Origin: DATDVT01 sp035289905
GTDB taxonomy: Archaea; Nanobdellota; Nanobdellia; SCGC-AAA011-G17; GW2011-AR18
NCBI GenBank assembly: GCA_035289905.1
Contig: DATDVT010000026.1
Span: forward strand, 1-53,777
Direction: 5' to 3'
Length of the DNA stretch: 53,777 bases
The notes below the pieces were generated by a model that was not told the DNA's origin, searched no databases, and saw only the letters and a program-made list of their open reading frames with translations. The position numbers were made by a program, and so were the translations under genes. Shown here piece by piece: positions 1 through 7,404 of the stretch; positions within the stretch are counted from its first letter, which is position 1, and every line of letters starts with the position of its first letter.

Positions 1-1
1 T

Positions 2-172
2 GTTTTTGATGCATTAATCTCAGAAAGACCATATAGAAAGGCAATTCCAGCAGAGAAAGTATACGAAATAATGAGTAAAGGAGATGGTAGAACAAAGCCA
101 GAGCATTTTGACCCAAACTTTTTAAAAATTTTTTTAAAAAATTATCTCAAATTTACTGAATTATTAAATTAA
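2..172 (+). CDS. HD/HD-GYP-type domain protein, C-terminal end only
   Basis: The reading frame is open from the left edge of the window and stops at TAA 170-172, so only the last 56 residues are visible. They begin VFDALISERPYRKAIP and continue to EIMSKGDGRTKPEHFDP. The pattern FDAL-S-RPYRKA followed by a short helix and a HFDP element is characteristic of the end of HD-GYP and related HD phosphohydrolase domains, which hydrolyse phosphodiester or nucleotide substrates. The metal-binding HD residues lie upstream, outside the window, so activity cannot be judged. An apparent relic of another gene continues in the same frame directly after the stop. Confidence 0.6.
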   Translation, partial: VFDALISERPYRKAIPAEKVYEIMSKGDGRTKPEHFDPNFLKIFLKNYLKFTELLN

Positions 173-316
173 CCTTTATTTTATTCTAAAGCAGCAAAAG
201 AAAGCGGAGAAGTTGTAGGTAATGCTAGAATAGAAGCAGAAAAGAAAATAGGAAAACCAATATCCTCTGGAGAAAACTATTTAGATGCAGCTGAAAAGAG
301 AAGAAGAATGAAATAA
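173..316 (+). pseudogene. DinD-like (DNA-damage-inducible protein D) C-terminal relic
   Basis: Directly after the stop at 172, and in the same frame, runs an open stretch of 47 codons without a start codon, ending at TAA 314-316. It reads ...AAKESGEVVGNARIEAE then KKIGKPISSGENYL and ends in a basic tail RRRMK. The pattern ESG--VGNAR-E-EKK-GK-ISS-ENYL matches what I know of the C-terminus of DinD / Bro-N antirepressor-type proteins. No N-terminal Bro-N domain is visible here. I read it as a decayed fragment. An alternative is that the stop at 170 is a sequencing error joining the two, but the two domains are not a pairing I recognise. Confidence 0.45.
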
Positions 317-355
317 AACCAAAACTTATTTAATCTAATAATTAAAATTATAATT

Positions 356-754
356 ATGATTTACATTAACTGTGATGGCGGTTCTAGAGGAAATCCTGGA
401 AAAGCAGCCATAGGAATAGTTCTCTGGGATAAAGATCATAAAAAATTAAAAGAATACAAAGAATACATAGGAATAGCAACAAATAATATTGCAGAATACA
501 AATCTTTAATCAAAGCACTTGAATTAGCAATAAAATATTCTAAAGAAGTAGAAGTTAATATGGATTCAGAGTTGGTTATTAAACAAATCAAAGGAATATA
601 TAAAGTAAAAGCCACCCACCTACCCCCTTTATTGCAAGAAGTAAAAGCTAATGAAAAACATTTTAAAAAAATAATTTATCATAACGTTTCTAGGGAAAAT
701 ATCTATCAAAAAGTAGCAGATTTTTTAGTAAACAAAGTCCTAGATGAAAATTAA
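356..754 (+). CDS. rnhA: Ribonuclease HI
   Basis: A 132-aa single-domain RNase H that cuts the RNA strand of RNA-DNA hybrids, for example R-loops and Okazaki primers. The four acidic metal ligands can be placed: D7 in INCDGGSRGNPG, E47 in NNIAEYKSL, D70 in MDSELVIKQIKG, and D122 in KVADFLVN. Length is typical of the short RNase HI form without an N-terminal hybrid-binding domain. The ATG at 356 follows an AT-rich leader. The 3-prime end overlaps the convergent membrane-protein gene by 4 nt (751-754). In this window it would cooperate with FEN1 (42.2-43.2 kb) in primer removal. Confidence 0.88.
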   Translation: MIYINCDGGSRGNPGKAAIGIVLWDKDHKKLKEYKEYIGIATNNIAEYKSLIKALELAIKYSKEVEVNMDSELVIKQIKGIYKVKATHLPPLLQEVKANEKHFKKIIYHNVSRENIYQKVADFLVNKVLDEN

Positions 755-1038
755 AATCCCCTAGCCATTATCCATTTTCTTTTAAAATACCAAATCCTTA
801 TTTTTTCAATAGGATACAAAATTAATTGACCAAAAACACAACCAAAAATAACTAAAATAACAAATAACAAAAAACTAGTCCCTAAATCTGGTAAAGTATA
901 CATCAAATAAGGACTATTTACTGTAGGATTCATTGTCATCCACAATTTAGTATTATAATAATTAGTTAAAATCTTAGCAAAATAAAACCATAATCCCAAT
1001 AATCCTCCAAATAAACCTCCAATTAACCAACCCCTCAT
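751..1038 (-). CDS. Small membrane protein, two predicted TM segments, unknown function
   Basis: A 95-aa hydrophobic protein beginning MRGWLIGGLFGGLLG. A glycine-rich first TM segment (about residues 4-24) is followed by a polar loop containing PYLMYTLPDLG, a second TM segment, and a basic tail ending KRKWIMARGF. I chose ATG 1038 over the upstream GTG at 1050 because it overlaps the TGA of the preceding gene in a classic ATGA (1035-1038), which indicates translational coupling. It forms a two-gene unit with the M50-like membrane protein upstream. No family recognised. Confidence 0.6.
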   Translation of the reverse strand: MRGWLIGGLFGGLLGLWFYFAKILTNYYNTKLWMTMNPTVNSPYLMYTLPDLGTSFLLFVILVIFGCVFGQLILYPIEKIRIWYFKRKWIMARGF

Positions 1039-1769
1039 ACTTGGTTCCACCTATAAAATAATATTCCAGCAATTAATAAAGCAATTACTAAACTAATAAA
1101 CACACCCCAACCTAGACCTACGCTAAATAATAAATAACTCAACACAACAAAAATTAAACTAATTACATAAATCAATTTACCACCAAAGAAAATATAACTA
1201 CCATCTAATCTATGAAAAGGAATATAATTAAAAATAACCATAAAAAAAGTAATTCTAACAAACAGATCAACATCAAAACCAAAAAATTTATTCAACACAT
1301 TCAAAACAATCAAAAAAACAGCAAGCATCATATACCCACCTACACAAATTAAACTCCTTTCATAGTCAGTAACATGTGTCCAAATTCTACCTACCCTTTT
1401 AGTTCGTATTCCTTTAGAAACATGTTCACCAGTAAAAGTTAAAGCTAAACCTCCCTGTGTTAAAAAACTAATTAACAAAGGTAACCAAATACCTAGTCGA
1501 AACGGTTTTTTTAATTTAGATGAAGCACTAAACCATAAACTACTAATTGTCCAAACCCTATACTCTACTATACAATCCCTCCACCTAGCCATAATCTTAT
1601 GACCTGATTCTTTAAGAAAAAAAACTATCAAAACCATAAAAAACACCTTTAGCAAATTCATTAACCAATTTTCTAAAACAAAAATTTCAGAACCATCATC
1701 AAATCCAAAAACAAAAGTTAAAACTAACAAACTATATACATAAGCGCATAATTCCTTTTTTTGAAACAT
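1035..1769 (-). CDS. Polytopic membrane protein resembling a site-2 protease (M50) with altered zinc motif
   Basis: A 244-aa protein with about five or six hydrophobic segments. Near residues 52-62 it reads LKESGHKIMARW, where M50 proteases carry HExxH-AR; the glutamate and second histidine are kept but the first histidine is lysine. Further on, FNYIPFHRLDGSYIFFGGK corresponds to the third-ligand region (N-x-PxxxLDG) of site-2 proteases, and the LDG is intact. Site-2 proteases cleave transmembrane substrates. With one zinc ligand missing this copy is probably inactive or uses a different chemistry (inference). It is translationally coupled to the 95-aa membrane protein downstream. Alternative: an unrelated membrane family with chance motif similarity. 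Confidence 0.55.
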   Translation of the reverse strand: MFQKKELCAYVYSLLVLTFVFGFDDGSEIFVLENWLMNLLKVFFMVLIVFFLKESGHKIMARWRDCIVEYRVWTISSLWFSASSKLKKPFRLGIWLPLLISFLTQGGLALTFTGEHVSKGIRTKRVGRIWTHVTDYERSLICVGGYMMLAVFLIVLNVLNKFFGFDVDLFVRITFFMVIFNYIPFHRLDGSYIFFGGKLIYVISLIFVVLSYLLFSVGLGWGVFISLVIALLIAGILFYRWNQV

Positions 1770-1848
1770 ATTCTCTCTAGTATTTTCTCTTTTAAAAATT
1801 TAATCTTTAGAAGAAACTTTAAAAAGAATAAAAATCAAGTTTAAATAA

Positions 1849-3027
1849 ATGGCCGCCTTAGCAATAATTTTTGTAATTATCACGATAATTGTAGGTATTT
1901 ATTTAATATTAAAACTATCAAAACATTACGTATTCGATAGAACCTTAAATTCAAAAGAAAAAGGTAAAGGAATAATTAACTGGTTATCACCAAGTGCAAG
2001 AAGAGAAAGAAAAAAACAAAAATTAGGTCAACAAATAGAAATTAAAAAGTTAAAAAACCAAAAAGGAAAAAAAATTAAAGATACAATAAGAGAATCTAAT
2101 AAAAAATATTTAGCTGAAATTCAAAATATAGAAAGAAACTTACCTAAAAAAACAATAACTGATAAGGATGGAAGGGTAATGCCTAACCCAGAATATGTTA
2201 ATGAAGTAAATAAAACAGAAATATTAAAAGATACAATCCAACTTAATGATGCAATTGGAGAAAACACAGATGAAAGAACAGCTACCACCGAACAAATAGC
2301 AACAACCATATCTGAAATAGAAAGTGTTACAACTAATTTAGCAGGATCAGTTACAAAAGAAATAATAAAATCATTAATTGGATCTACCCTCTCAAAAACA
2401 AAAATATATCAATCTTTAGAAATAAATCAAAGAGATTTAAATGAAGAAGAAACAAATAATTATGCAGACGAAACAGAAAGAACAGTTTTGGCACTATCCA
2501 ACTACAAAACAGAAGACCTAACCGAAACAAAAATAGAATATACAAAATTATTTGATCAACAGAAAAAAGATATAGAAACTTTAAAAAAAATAATAATAAT
2601 AAAGTCTAAATTAGCCGCAGGAAATCACCTACCAGAAATAGACAAATTTAACAGAGGTATAATTCCAGCAGAGAAATCACTTTTAGAACTTTATAGACAG
2701 ATGCAAGAACTATTGATCTTTTTTTTTAAAAAAACAGAAGAAATAGAAAAAAATATAGAATCTTGTATAGCCTCCTTTATCCAAGAAAGAAACATTCTAA
2801 GAGGAGATAAAAATAAAAGACTGTTATTAATACAAGCCACAAATCAATTAAATATTTTAGAATCAATTCTAAAAATAATTGAAGAAATTGAAACTAAAGT
2901 ACTAGAGCTAAAAAAATTAATTGAATCCTTTGAAAAATTAAATGAAGAGATAAATACATTAGAATTGGAAAAGCAAAAACAACAAGAAAAAAGTATGCAA
3001 GAATATCTTACATCTCTAAGAGTTTAA
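1849..3027 (+). CDS. Membrane-anchored coiled-coil protein, unknown
   Basis: A 392-aa protein with a single N-terminal TM segment (about residues 2-22, ALAIIFVIITIIVGIYLIL), then a basic stretch rich in K and R. The rest is charged, helical sequence with heptad-like runs, notably about residues 45-95 and 220-385. No cysteine-rich, enzymatic or nucleotide-binding motif is visible. The short positive tail after the TM suggests the coiled-coil body is cytoplasmic. A TATA-like ACTTTAAAAAG lies about 30 nt before the ATG. The end overlaps the convergent TraB-like gene by 20 nt. A structural or scaffolding role is a guess only; I do not recognise the family. Confidence 0.7.
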   Translation: MAALAIIFVIITIIVGIYLILKLSKHYVFDRTLNSKEKGKGIINWLSPSARRERKKQKLGQQIEIKKLKNQKGKKIKDTIRESNKKYLAEIQNIERNLPKKTITDKDGRVMPNPEYVNEVNKTEILKDTIQLNDAIGENTDERTATTEQIATTISEIESVTTNLAGSVTKEIIKSLIGSTLSKTKIYQSLEINQRDLNEEETNNYADETERTVLALSNYKTEDLTETKIEYTKLFDQQKKDIETLKKIIIIKSKLAAGNHLPEIDKFNRGIIPAEKSLLELYRQMQELLIFFFKKTEEIEKNIESCIASFIQERNILRGDKNKRLLLIQATNQLNILESILKIIEEIETKVLELKKLIESFEKLNEEINTLELEKQKQQEKSMQEYLTSLRV

Positions 3028-3682
3028 CCTCTTCAATTAAATCCTCAACATGTCCAGCCCCAACAATAGCAACAATTAAATCAAAATTATTCATTAATTT
3101 TTTTAATCTAATTGCCATATACTTATTTCTATCAACAACTAATACATTATACAAAGAAGGATATCTATCCTTCACCTTTAATAACATCTTCTCAATTAAT
3201 TTATCATCAGGTACCTTATTTAAATCAAAATTTATCTTTTCACCAAAACCAAAAACAGCTTTCAAAACATCTATAAAAAATCTTCCCCTTTCTTTCCAAG
3301 TAATATATTTATTCAAATTTTTTAAAGTGACCTCAATTCTTTGATCAATCAAAGCTACCTTAATCTTATGTTCTTTAGCAATCATTACCGCCTTTAACAT
3401 ATCCTCTCCAGGTTTAACACCTACTTTTTCACCAAGTTTATTTTCTATCCATTCAACTAGTCTAGCAAAAATATATCCTTTAATGCCTATTCTCCTTATA
3501 TCTCCCCATTTCGCTCTTCTATCTACGTTGTCTTTATTTAATAAAGCATACAATCTTTCTTTATCTAACTCCAAAGCAACAACATCAGGTTTTTTTTCTA
3601 AAATAACCTTTTCTACATCATTCAGACTTTGTCTAGCAATATGAGATGTTCCAACAATAACTAAATTTTTATATACTTCCAT
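3008..3682 (-). CDS. TraB/PrgY-like domain protein, short form
   Basis: A 224-aa protein starting MEVYKNLVIVGTSHIARQS and continuing DVVALELDKERLYALL. This is the N-terminal signature of the TraB/PrgY/GumN superfamily (VGTxH-S, then VxxELD-R). A second conserved glycine-histidine element, VGAGHVEDL, lies near the C-terminus. Family members include pheromone-shutdown proteins and relatives of metalloprotease-like folds. Many archaeal members are about 400 aa with C-terminal TM helices; this one ends before any TM region and looks soluble. Substrate unknown. It overlaps the convergent coiled-coil gene by 20 nt. Confidence 0.78.
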   Translation of the reverse strand: MEVYKNLVIVGTSHIARQSLNDVEKVILEKKPDVVALELDKERLYALLNKDNVDRRAKWGDIRRIGIKGYIFARLVEWIENKLGEKVGVKPGEDMLKAVMIAKEHKIKVALIDQRIEVTLKNLNKYITWKERGRFFIDVLKAVFGFGEKINFDLNKVPDDKLIEKMLLKVKDRYPSLYNVLVVDRNKYMAIRLKKLMNNFDLIVAIVGAGHVEDLIEEVKLLEM

Positions 3683-3733
3683 AACTTTAAAAACCTACAC
3701 AACTATAAATAAATTACTAAAAACGAGGAAAAA

Positions 3734-4006
3734 ATGGTAAAGACATTAAAAATAACCGATTTAATTGGTATGCCTGTATATACAGATGATGGCAACTATT
3801 ATGGAGATATTGAAGAATCAGTTCTTCTTAACAATAAAGTATTTGGCTGGAGAGTTAGATCCACAAAGCATTCACAACTGAGTAAAGTATTAAGTGGTGC
3901 TAGAGGGGTTACTGTACCACACCAAATGGTAAAAGCTATTGGTAATATAATTTTAATCTCCAAATCAGCTATGCCTGCAATAGAGGAAATGCCAGATTCT
4001 TTTTAA
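3734..4006 (+). CDS. PRC-barrel domain protein
   Basis: A 90-aa protein that is almost entirely one PRC-barrel: KITDLIGMPVYTDDGNYYG, a middle segment VFGWRVRS, and a final strand IGNIILISKSA. PRC-barrels are small beta-barrels found alone in Archaea and in RimM; archaeal stand-alone forms are linked to cell division and RNA-related roles, but the role here is not evident from sequence. The ATG is preceded by GAGG at 3725-3728 and by a TATA-like CTATAAATAAAT about 27 nt upstream, both on this strand. A T-rich run follows the stop. Confidence 0.8.
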   Translation: MVKTLKITDLIGMPVYTDDGNYYGDIEESVLLNNKVFGWRVRSTKHSQLSKVLSGARGVTVPHQMVKAIGNIILISKSAMPAIEEMPDSF

Positions 4007-4031
4007 TTTTTCTTTAATAACTTTTTTTAAT
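4007..4031 (+). terminator. Possible oligo-T archaeal terminator
   Basis: Just after the PRC-barrel stop lie three T-runs in about 25 nt (TTTTTC, then a run of seven Ts). Archaeal termination commonly uses such oligo-T tracts without a stem. Weak evidence in so AT-rich a genome. Confidence 0.3.
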
Positions 4032-4057
4032 ATAAAAATTATATTTTTATAAGAATT

Positions 4058-4099
4058 GCAAAAGAAAACCAACTAATTTATTGGTTGGTTGAATTTTGC
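4058..4099. repeat. Long imperfect hairpin upstream of TnpB relic (possible IS200/IS605 end)
   Basis: Two stacked stems can be drawn: GCAAAA pairs with TTTTGC, and AACCAAC with GTTGGTT, separated by a symmetric 3x3 internal loop and closed by a 10-nt loop. That gives 13 base pairs over 42 nt. It lies 50 nt before the start of a TnpB N-terminus. IS200/IS605 elements carry subterminal hairpins recognised by TnpA, so a left end is plausible. A 3-prime structure of the PRC-barrel transcript is the alternative. Confidence 0.5.
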
Positions 4100-4149
4100 A
4101 GTGGACATGAATGCATAAAATATATAAATAAAAAATACTTATTCTGATT

Positions 4150-4589
4150 ATGATAAGCTATAAGTTCCGATTATACCCTAATAAAGAACAACAAAAACGA
4201 TTAGAATTATCTTTAGATATTTGCAGAAGAACTTATAATGAACTTCTTTCAGAGTTAAATAGTGGATTTACTAAATTAGAACTATCAAATTATCTTTTAG
4301 ATTTAAAAGCTTGTTACCTCAAATGAAGAATGTATATTCTAAATCATTGCAAGTAGAGAATGATAACCTCGAATGTTCTTCTTGTGGAAGAATACAAAAA
4401 ATAAAATTATCCGAGAGAATATATAATTGTTTTTGCGGATTAATTTTAGATAGAGATGAAAATGCAGCTAAGAATATTATTAAATATGGAAGGCTAGGAA
4501 TTAGCCTTAATGGAGAAGAAACCAATACTCAATCAAATGAGCAAGTGTCTTCTATGAAGTTAGAAGCCTATCCTTTTAATGGTGGGTGA
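4150..4589 (+). pseudogene. tnpB: TnpB (IS605 OrfB), internally deleted relic
   Basis: Two pieces of one TnpB remain. 4150-4326 encodes the N-terminus, MISYKFRLYPNKEQQ... with ICRRTYNELLSEL, and stops at TGA. A second frame, open from 4311 to 4589, encodes the C-terminus with a CSSCG...CFCG zinc ribbon and the RuvC-III element DRDENAAKNI. The central region with the first RuvC aspartate and the catalytic glutamate is absent; an intact TnpB is about 350-420 aa. The pieces are joined by a large deletion plus frameshift. TnpB is the RNA-guided nuclease ancestor of Cas12; this copy cannot cut. No TnpA gene is visible. Confidence 0.8.
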
Positions 4590-4595
4590 TTCACT

Positions 4596-4697
4596 ATGGA
4601 TGATTATGAATTTCCATCAAAACGTAAATCTAAATCTGATAAAAAACAAAAAAGAAAATTTAGAGTATATAAAAAAGGAGGGCCAAATAGAACATAA
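4596..4697 (+). CDS. Possible 33-aa basic peptide
   Basis: A short open frame starts at ATG 4596 just after the TnpB relic: MDDYEFPSKRKSKSDKKQK followed by RKFRVYKKGGPNRT. It is lysine/arginine-rich and ends 43 nt before the membrane-protein triplet. It could be a real micro-protein or chance coding in A-rich DNA. No family recognised and no strong ribosome-binding site. Confidence 0.3.
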   Translation: MDDYEFPSKRKSKSDKKQKRKFRVYKKGGPNRT

Positions 4698-4734
4698 CCT
4701 TTATTAATCAACTAAATTATAGGTTAATAAAAGG
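4698..4734. repeat. Inverted repeat before membrane-protein operon
   Basis: CCTTTATTAA (4698-4707) is followed 16 nt later by TTAATAAAAGG (4724-4734), its reverse complement with one extra A. It directly precedes the ATG at 4741, so it may be an operator, an mRNA hairpin over the ribosome-binding region (AAAAGGGG), or the other end of the TnpB element. Confidence 0.4.
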
Positions 4735-4740
4735 GGAAAT

Positions 4741-5316
4741 ATGGCAGCAACAGTTTTAGGTAGCGCAATTGAATTTTTTAAAGAGTTTGGTTTATTTGAT
4801 ATTATTCTTCCATTCTTATTAGTTTTCACAGTAACCTTTGCTTTATTAGAAAAAACTATGATTTTAGGGTCTGAAGAAAATGAGAAAGGCAAAAAATATC
4901 CTAAAAAAAATCTCAATGCAATGGTTGCCTTTGTTATAGGCCTTTTAGTCGTAACAGCAAATAAAGTAGTGAACGCAATTAATGTTGCTCTACCAAATAT
5001 TGTTTTTCTAATCATCATCATCATATCTTTTTTGATGTTAGTAGGTACATTCTTTAAAACAGGAGAATTAGATTTTATGGAAACATACGGCAACAAAGCA
5101 AAAATCGGATTTATGATGGTTGTTTTACTTCTAGTTATTTTAATCTTTCTAGATTCAATTCCAACAGATTCTGGAGAATCTTGGCTAGAATACGCATTTA
5201 ATTATACTCTAAATAATTTTTCAGGGGCAGTTGTAACCTCTTTGATTCTCCTTTTAGTTGTAATAGGCGCCATAGCCTTAGTAGTTAGAGGTAATAATAA
5301 AGGAGGAAAAGAATAA
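4741..5316 (+). CDS. Polytopic membrane protein, first of three tandem paralogues
   Basis: A 191-aa protein with about five TM segments. It opens with a short amphipathic stretch EFFKEFGLFDIILPFLLVF, then FALLEKTMILGSEE, a basic loop, NLNAMVAFVIGLLVV and further hydrophobic segments, ending in a short basic tail. The same order of elements (LPF-LVF, LEKTK-LG, N-NA-VA-VIGLL) recurs in the next two genes, so these are paralogues. It is the first gene of a tight cluster and ends by overlapping the next ATG by one nucleotide. I recognise the pattern as common in DPANN genomes but know no function. Confidence 0.75.
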   Translation: MAATVLGSAIEFFKEFGLFDIILPFLLVFTVTFALLEKTMILGSEENEKGKKYPKKNLNAMVAFVIGLLVVTANKVVNAINVALPNIVFLIIIIISFLMLVGTFFKTGELDFMETYGNKAKIGFMMVVLLLVILIFLDSIPTDSGESWLEYAFNYTLNNFSGAVVTSLILLLVVIGAIALVVRGNNKGGKE

Positions 5317-5894
5317 TGGCATTAAATTTTAATATTGGTCCAATAGTTGAATCCCTTCAAGATATGGGAATATATGATTATTTATTACCATTCATACTAA
5401 TATTCGCAATTATCTTTGCTATATTAGAAAAAACAAAAGTTTTAGGTTCAGAGGGAACAAAACCAAAAACAAATATTAATGCTTTAGTTGCCATAGTTAT
5501 TGGTCTTCTTTTAATCGTAAATCAAAATATAGTCTATATAATAAATTCATTCTTACCAAAGGTTTCATTATTAATAATAATCTTATTGATGGGTCTTTTA
5601 GTCATTGCCATGCTCGCTGGAAAAGAATTTAAAGGACTGCAAGGCAGTGTATTTGCAGTGGCTTTTATTATTTCAATTATAGCAATTATTATATCCTTAA
5701 CTCCAGATCTTTCAATACCTGGTCTAAACCTCTCTCAAAGCGATAAAGAACAATTATTAGGAATAGGTGTTTTAGTAGGAATTATTTTGCTAGTCTATTT
5801 TTTGATTACTAGCGGAGGCAAAAAAGAACCAGGAAAAGGAGAAAGTGGTTGGAAAAAATTTGTTGATGCCCTGAATGACGGAGTGAAAGAGTAA
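5316..5894 (+). CDS. Polytopic membrane protein, second tandem paralogue
   Basis: A 192-aa protein closely resembling the previous one: MGIYDYLLPFILIFAIIFAI then LEKTKVLGSEG and NINALVAIVIGLLLI. Five hydrophobic segments are followed by a glycine/lysine-rich C-terminal tail (GGKKEPGKGESGW) that probably lies in the cytoplasm. A strong Shine-Dalgarno AGGAGG at 5301-5306, 9 nt before ATG 5316, lies inside the end of the upstream gene and fixes the start. The TAATG junction suggests coupling with its neighbour. Confidence 0.75.
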   Translation: MALNFNIGPIVESLQDMGIYDYLLPFILIFAIIFAILEKTKVLGSEGTKPKTNINALVAIVIGLLLIVNQNIVYIINSFLPKVSLLIIILLMGLLVIAMLAGKEFKGLQGSVFAVAFIISIIAIIISLTPDLSIPGLNLSQSDKEQLLGIGVLVGIILLVYFLITSGGKKEPGKGESGWKKFVDALNDGVKE

Positions 5895-6431
5895 ATGGCC
5901 ACAATAATGGATGTTTCAGCTTTATATTATTTTTTACCATTTGTTATATTCCTATTTATATTTGTAGCCTCTTATGGATTCTTAAGCAAAATAAAAATTT
6001 TAGGAGATAACACAAAATTAAATCTAATAGCTGCCCTTTGTATTGGTTTACTAACCATTTTTATAGGAGATTTAATTGATATTTTATCTTTTACAATTCC
6101 ATGGCTATTTTTTATAGTAATTGCTTTATTAATGATATTTGGTCTATTCCTATTTTTTAAAATTGGAAAGACTGAAGAAGAATCTTATGCAAAGGTATGG
6201 GACTTAATTGGTTCAACACCAGTTTTAATTATAATGCTTATAATTATCTTTATAGCAATTACTCAAGTGTTTGAATCAACCATCTCCCCATATAGTTCTG
6301 AAGACGGAACAAAAACACCAACAAGTGAAACCCTTAGAACTCTAACACATCCAAGGATACTAAGTGCATTATTTATCCTAATCATTTCAGGTGTAGTTGT
6401 ACGCTATCTAGTAGATCTAGTAAAAAGTTAA
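5895..6431 (+). CDS. Polytopic membrane protein, third tandem paralogue (divergent)
   Basis: A 178-aa protein starting immediately after the preceding stop. It keeps the family skeleton (YYFLPFVIFLFIF, FLSKIKILGD, LNLIAALCIGLL) but is more diverged and has a larger extracytoplasmic-looking loop around residues 122-145 (STISPYSSEDGTKTPTSE) before the last TM segment. A GGAG about 14 nt upstream may serve as ribosome-binding site. It converges with the coiled-coil pair, overlapping by 4 nt (6428-6431). Three different family members in one operon suggest a hetero-oligomeric membrane assembly (inference). Confidence 0.72.
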   Translation: MATIMDVSALYYFLPFVIFLFIFVASYGFLSKIKILGDNTKLNLIAALCIGLLTIFIGDLIDILSFTIPWLFFIVIALLMIFGLFLFFKIGKTEEESYAKVWDLIGSTPVLIIMLIIIFIAITQVFESTISPYSSEDGTKTPTSETLRTLTHPRILSALFILIISGVVVRYLVDLVKS

Positions 6432-6979
6432 ATCTTCCTATTATGTTTCATATCCTGAGTTATTCTTTCTAATTCTTTTATATTCATAACTAAAGGTTCT
6501 AAAATCTTTTCAAATACCTTTTCAAGTGCTTTCATCTCATCATGAATATTACTTAAAGTATCATCATAAATCTTCACTCTACCAACAATAGAATTCTGTA
6601 AATTTTCAAATCGATCACTTAACCTAACCAATTCTTGTTTAACTGCAGTGATATTCGTATCTACCCTCTCCTTCCACAAGGTTAAATTTCCTAAATTACC
6701 CATTAAATCATCCCACTTTTCATTTACTACTGCTTCAATTAATTCATGCATTCTGTCTACATCCACATCTGATGTAGGACCAGGAGTAGCCTCTTGTGCA
6801 ACACCCCATTCAGAACTACCTTGAGGACTAATATCTGTAGTTACAGCCACAGGCATTTCTTCTTGAACATTTTCTGTATTTTGCCATTCACTTGTAGGTG
6901 CAACACCAGAAGGAGATGGAGCATCTAAACCACCAGATGTTCCTGCCTTAGTATTTACAAAATCTTGACCATCAACCAT
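6428..6979 (-). CDS. Coiled-coil protein with Pro/Ser/Thr-rich N-terminal linker
   Basis: An acidic protein of 183 aa from ATG 6979. The first 75 residues are disordered-looking (Gly, Ser, Pro, Thr, Glu), then a predicted coiled coil runs to the end (RMHELIEAVVNEKWDDL ... KALEKVFEKILEPLVMNIKEL). A GTG at 6988 overlaps the previous stop as GTGA. I prefer ATG 6979 because a GAGGGTGA stretch sits before it and because the protein then begins MVDGQD, like its neighbour MVDEQY. The organisation is faintly reminiscent of archaellum ArlC/D-type proteins, but I cannot assign it. Confidence 0.65.
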   Translation of the reverse strand: MVDGQDFVNTKAGTSGGLDAPSPSGVAPTSEWQNTENVQEEMPVAVTTDISPQGSSEWGVAQEATPGPTSDVDVDRMHELIEAVVNEKWDDLMGNLGNLTLWKERVDTNITAVKQELVRLSDRFENLQNSIVGRVKIYDDTLSNIHDEMKALEKVFEKILEPLVMNIKELERITQDMKHNRKI

Positions 6980-6984
6980 TTTCT

Positions 6985-7347
6985 TCACCCTCTTTTTTTA
7001 TGTTTTTTAATTAATTCTATAACTTCTTCTTCTGTTACAAATTTCATAGGGTTCCACAAATTAATATACTTTTCTAAAACCCTAATATCCCCCTTCGAGG
7101 CATATTGCCCCAATTCTTTTACAACATATCTTAATGTCTCAGTAATTTCAAAAAGTTCAGATTTCATTTTTTTTAAATCTTCATCAACTATATTTATATT
7201 TCCAGATAATTTTTTATGTTGTAAAATTAAATTCTGGTTTATTACAAGCAATCTATCTCTTAATAAATTATATTGTCCCTCTAGCCCTCTCAATCTAGAA
7301 ATCATATCTACATAAACATCTTGTTCAGCATATTGCTCATCAACCAT
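6985..7347 (-). CDS. Coiled-coil protein ending in a conserved LWNP-FVT segment
   Basis: A 120-aa protein. Residues 12-85 form heptad-like helices; the C-terminus reads VLEKYINLWNPMKFVTEEE. I associate the YINLWNP--FVT-EEV pattern with short DPANN proteins, sometimes near pilus or archaellum-like genes, but no function is known to me. It is the first gene of a two-gene leftward unit; its stop abuts the start of the next gene. The N-terminal MVD-Q shared with that gene hints at common ancestry or a shared targeting or binding element. Confidence 0.65.
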   Translation of the reverse strand: MVDEQYAEQDVYVDMISRLRGLEGQYNLLRDRLLVINQNLILQHKKLSGNINIVDEDLKKMKSELFEITETLRYVVKELGQYASKGDIRVLEKYINLWNPMKFVTEEEVIELIKKHKKRG

Positions 7348-7387
7348 TTGTTTAAAATAAATTAGTTTAACTAATAAAGTTTATGTA

Positions 7388-7404
7388 GTACCTTAAAAAG
7401 GTAC
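7388..7404. repeat. Perfect 7-bp inverted repeat GTACCTT-AAA-AAGGTAC
   Basis: GTACCTT (7388-7394) and AAGGTAC (7398-7404) are perfect reverse complements around AAA. It sits about 40 nt upstream of the leftward coiled-coil operon and immediately left of the transposase relic. It could be an operator for that operon, a scar of the mobile element, or a processed stem. Confidence 0.45.

Noticed and set aside
6965..7315. Plus-strand 116-aa frame opposite the coiled-coil genes
   Set aside because: Antisense shadow rich in S, F and I, without start signals; the minus-strand frames have coupled starts and coherent coiled-coil sequence.
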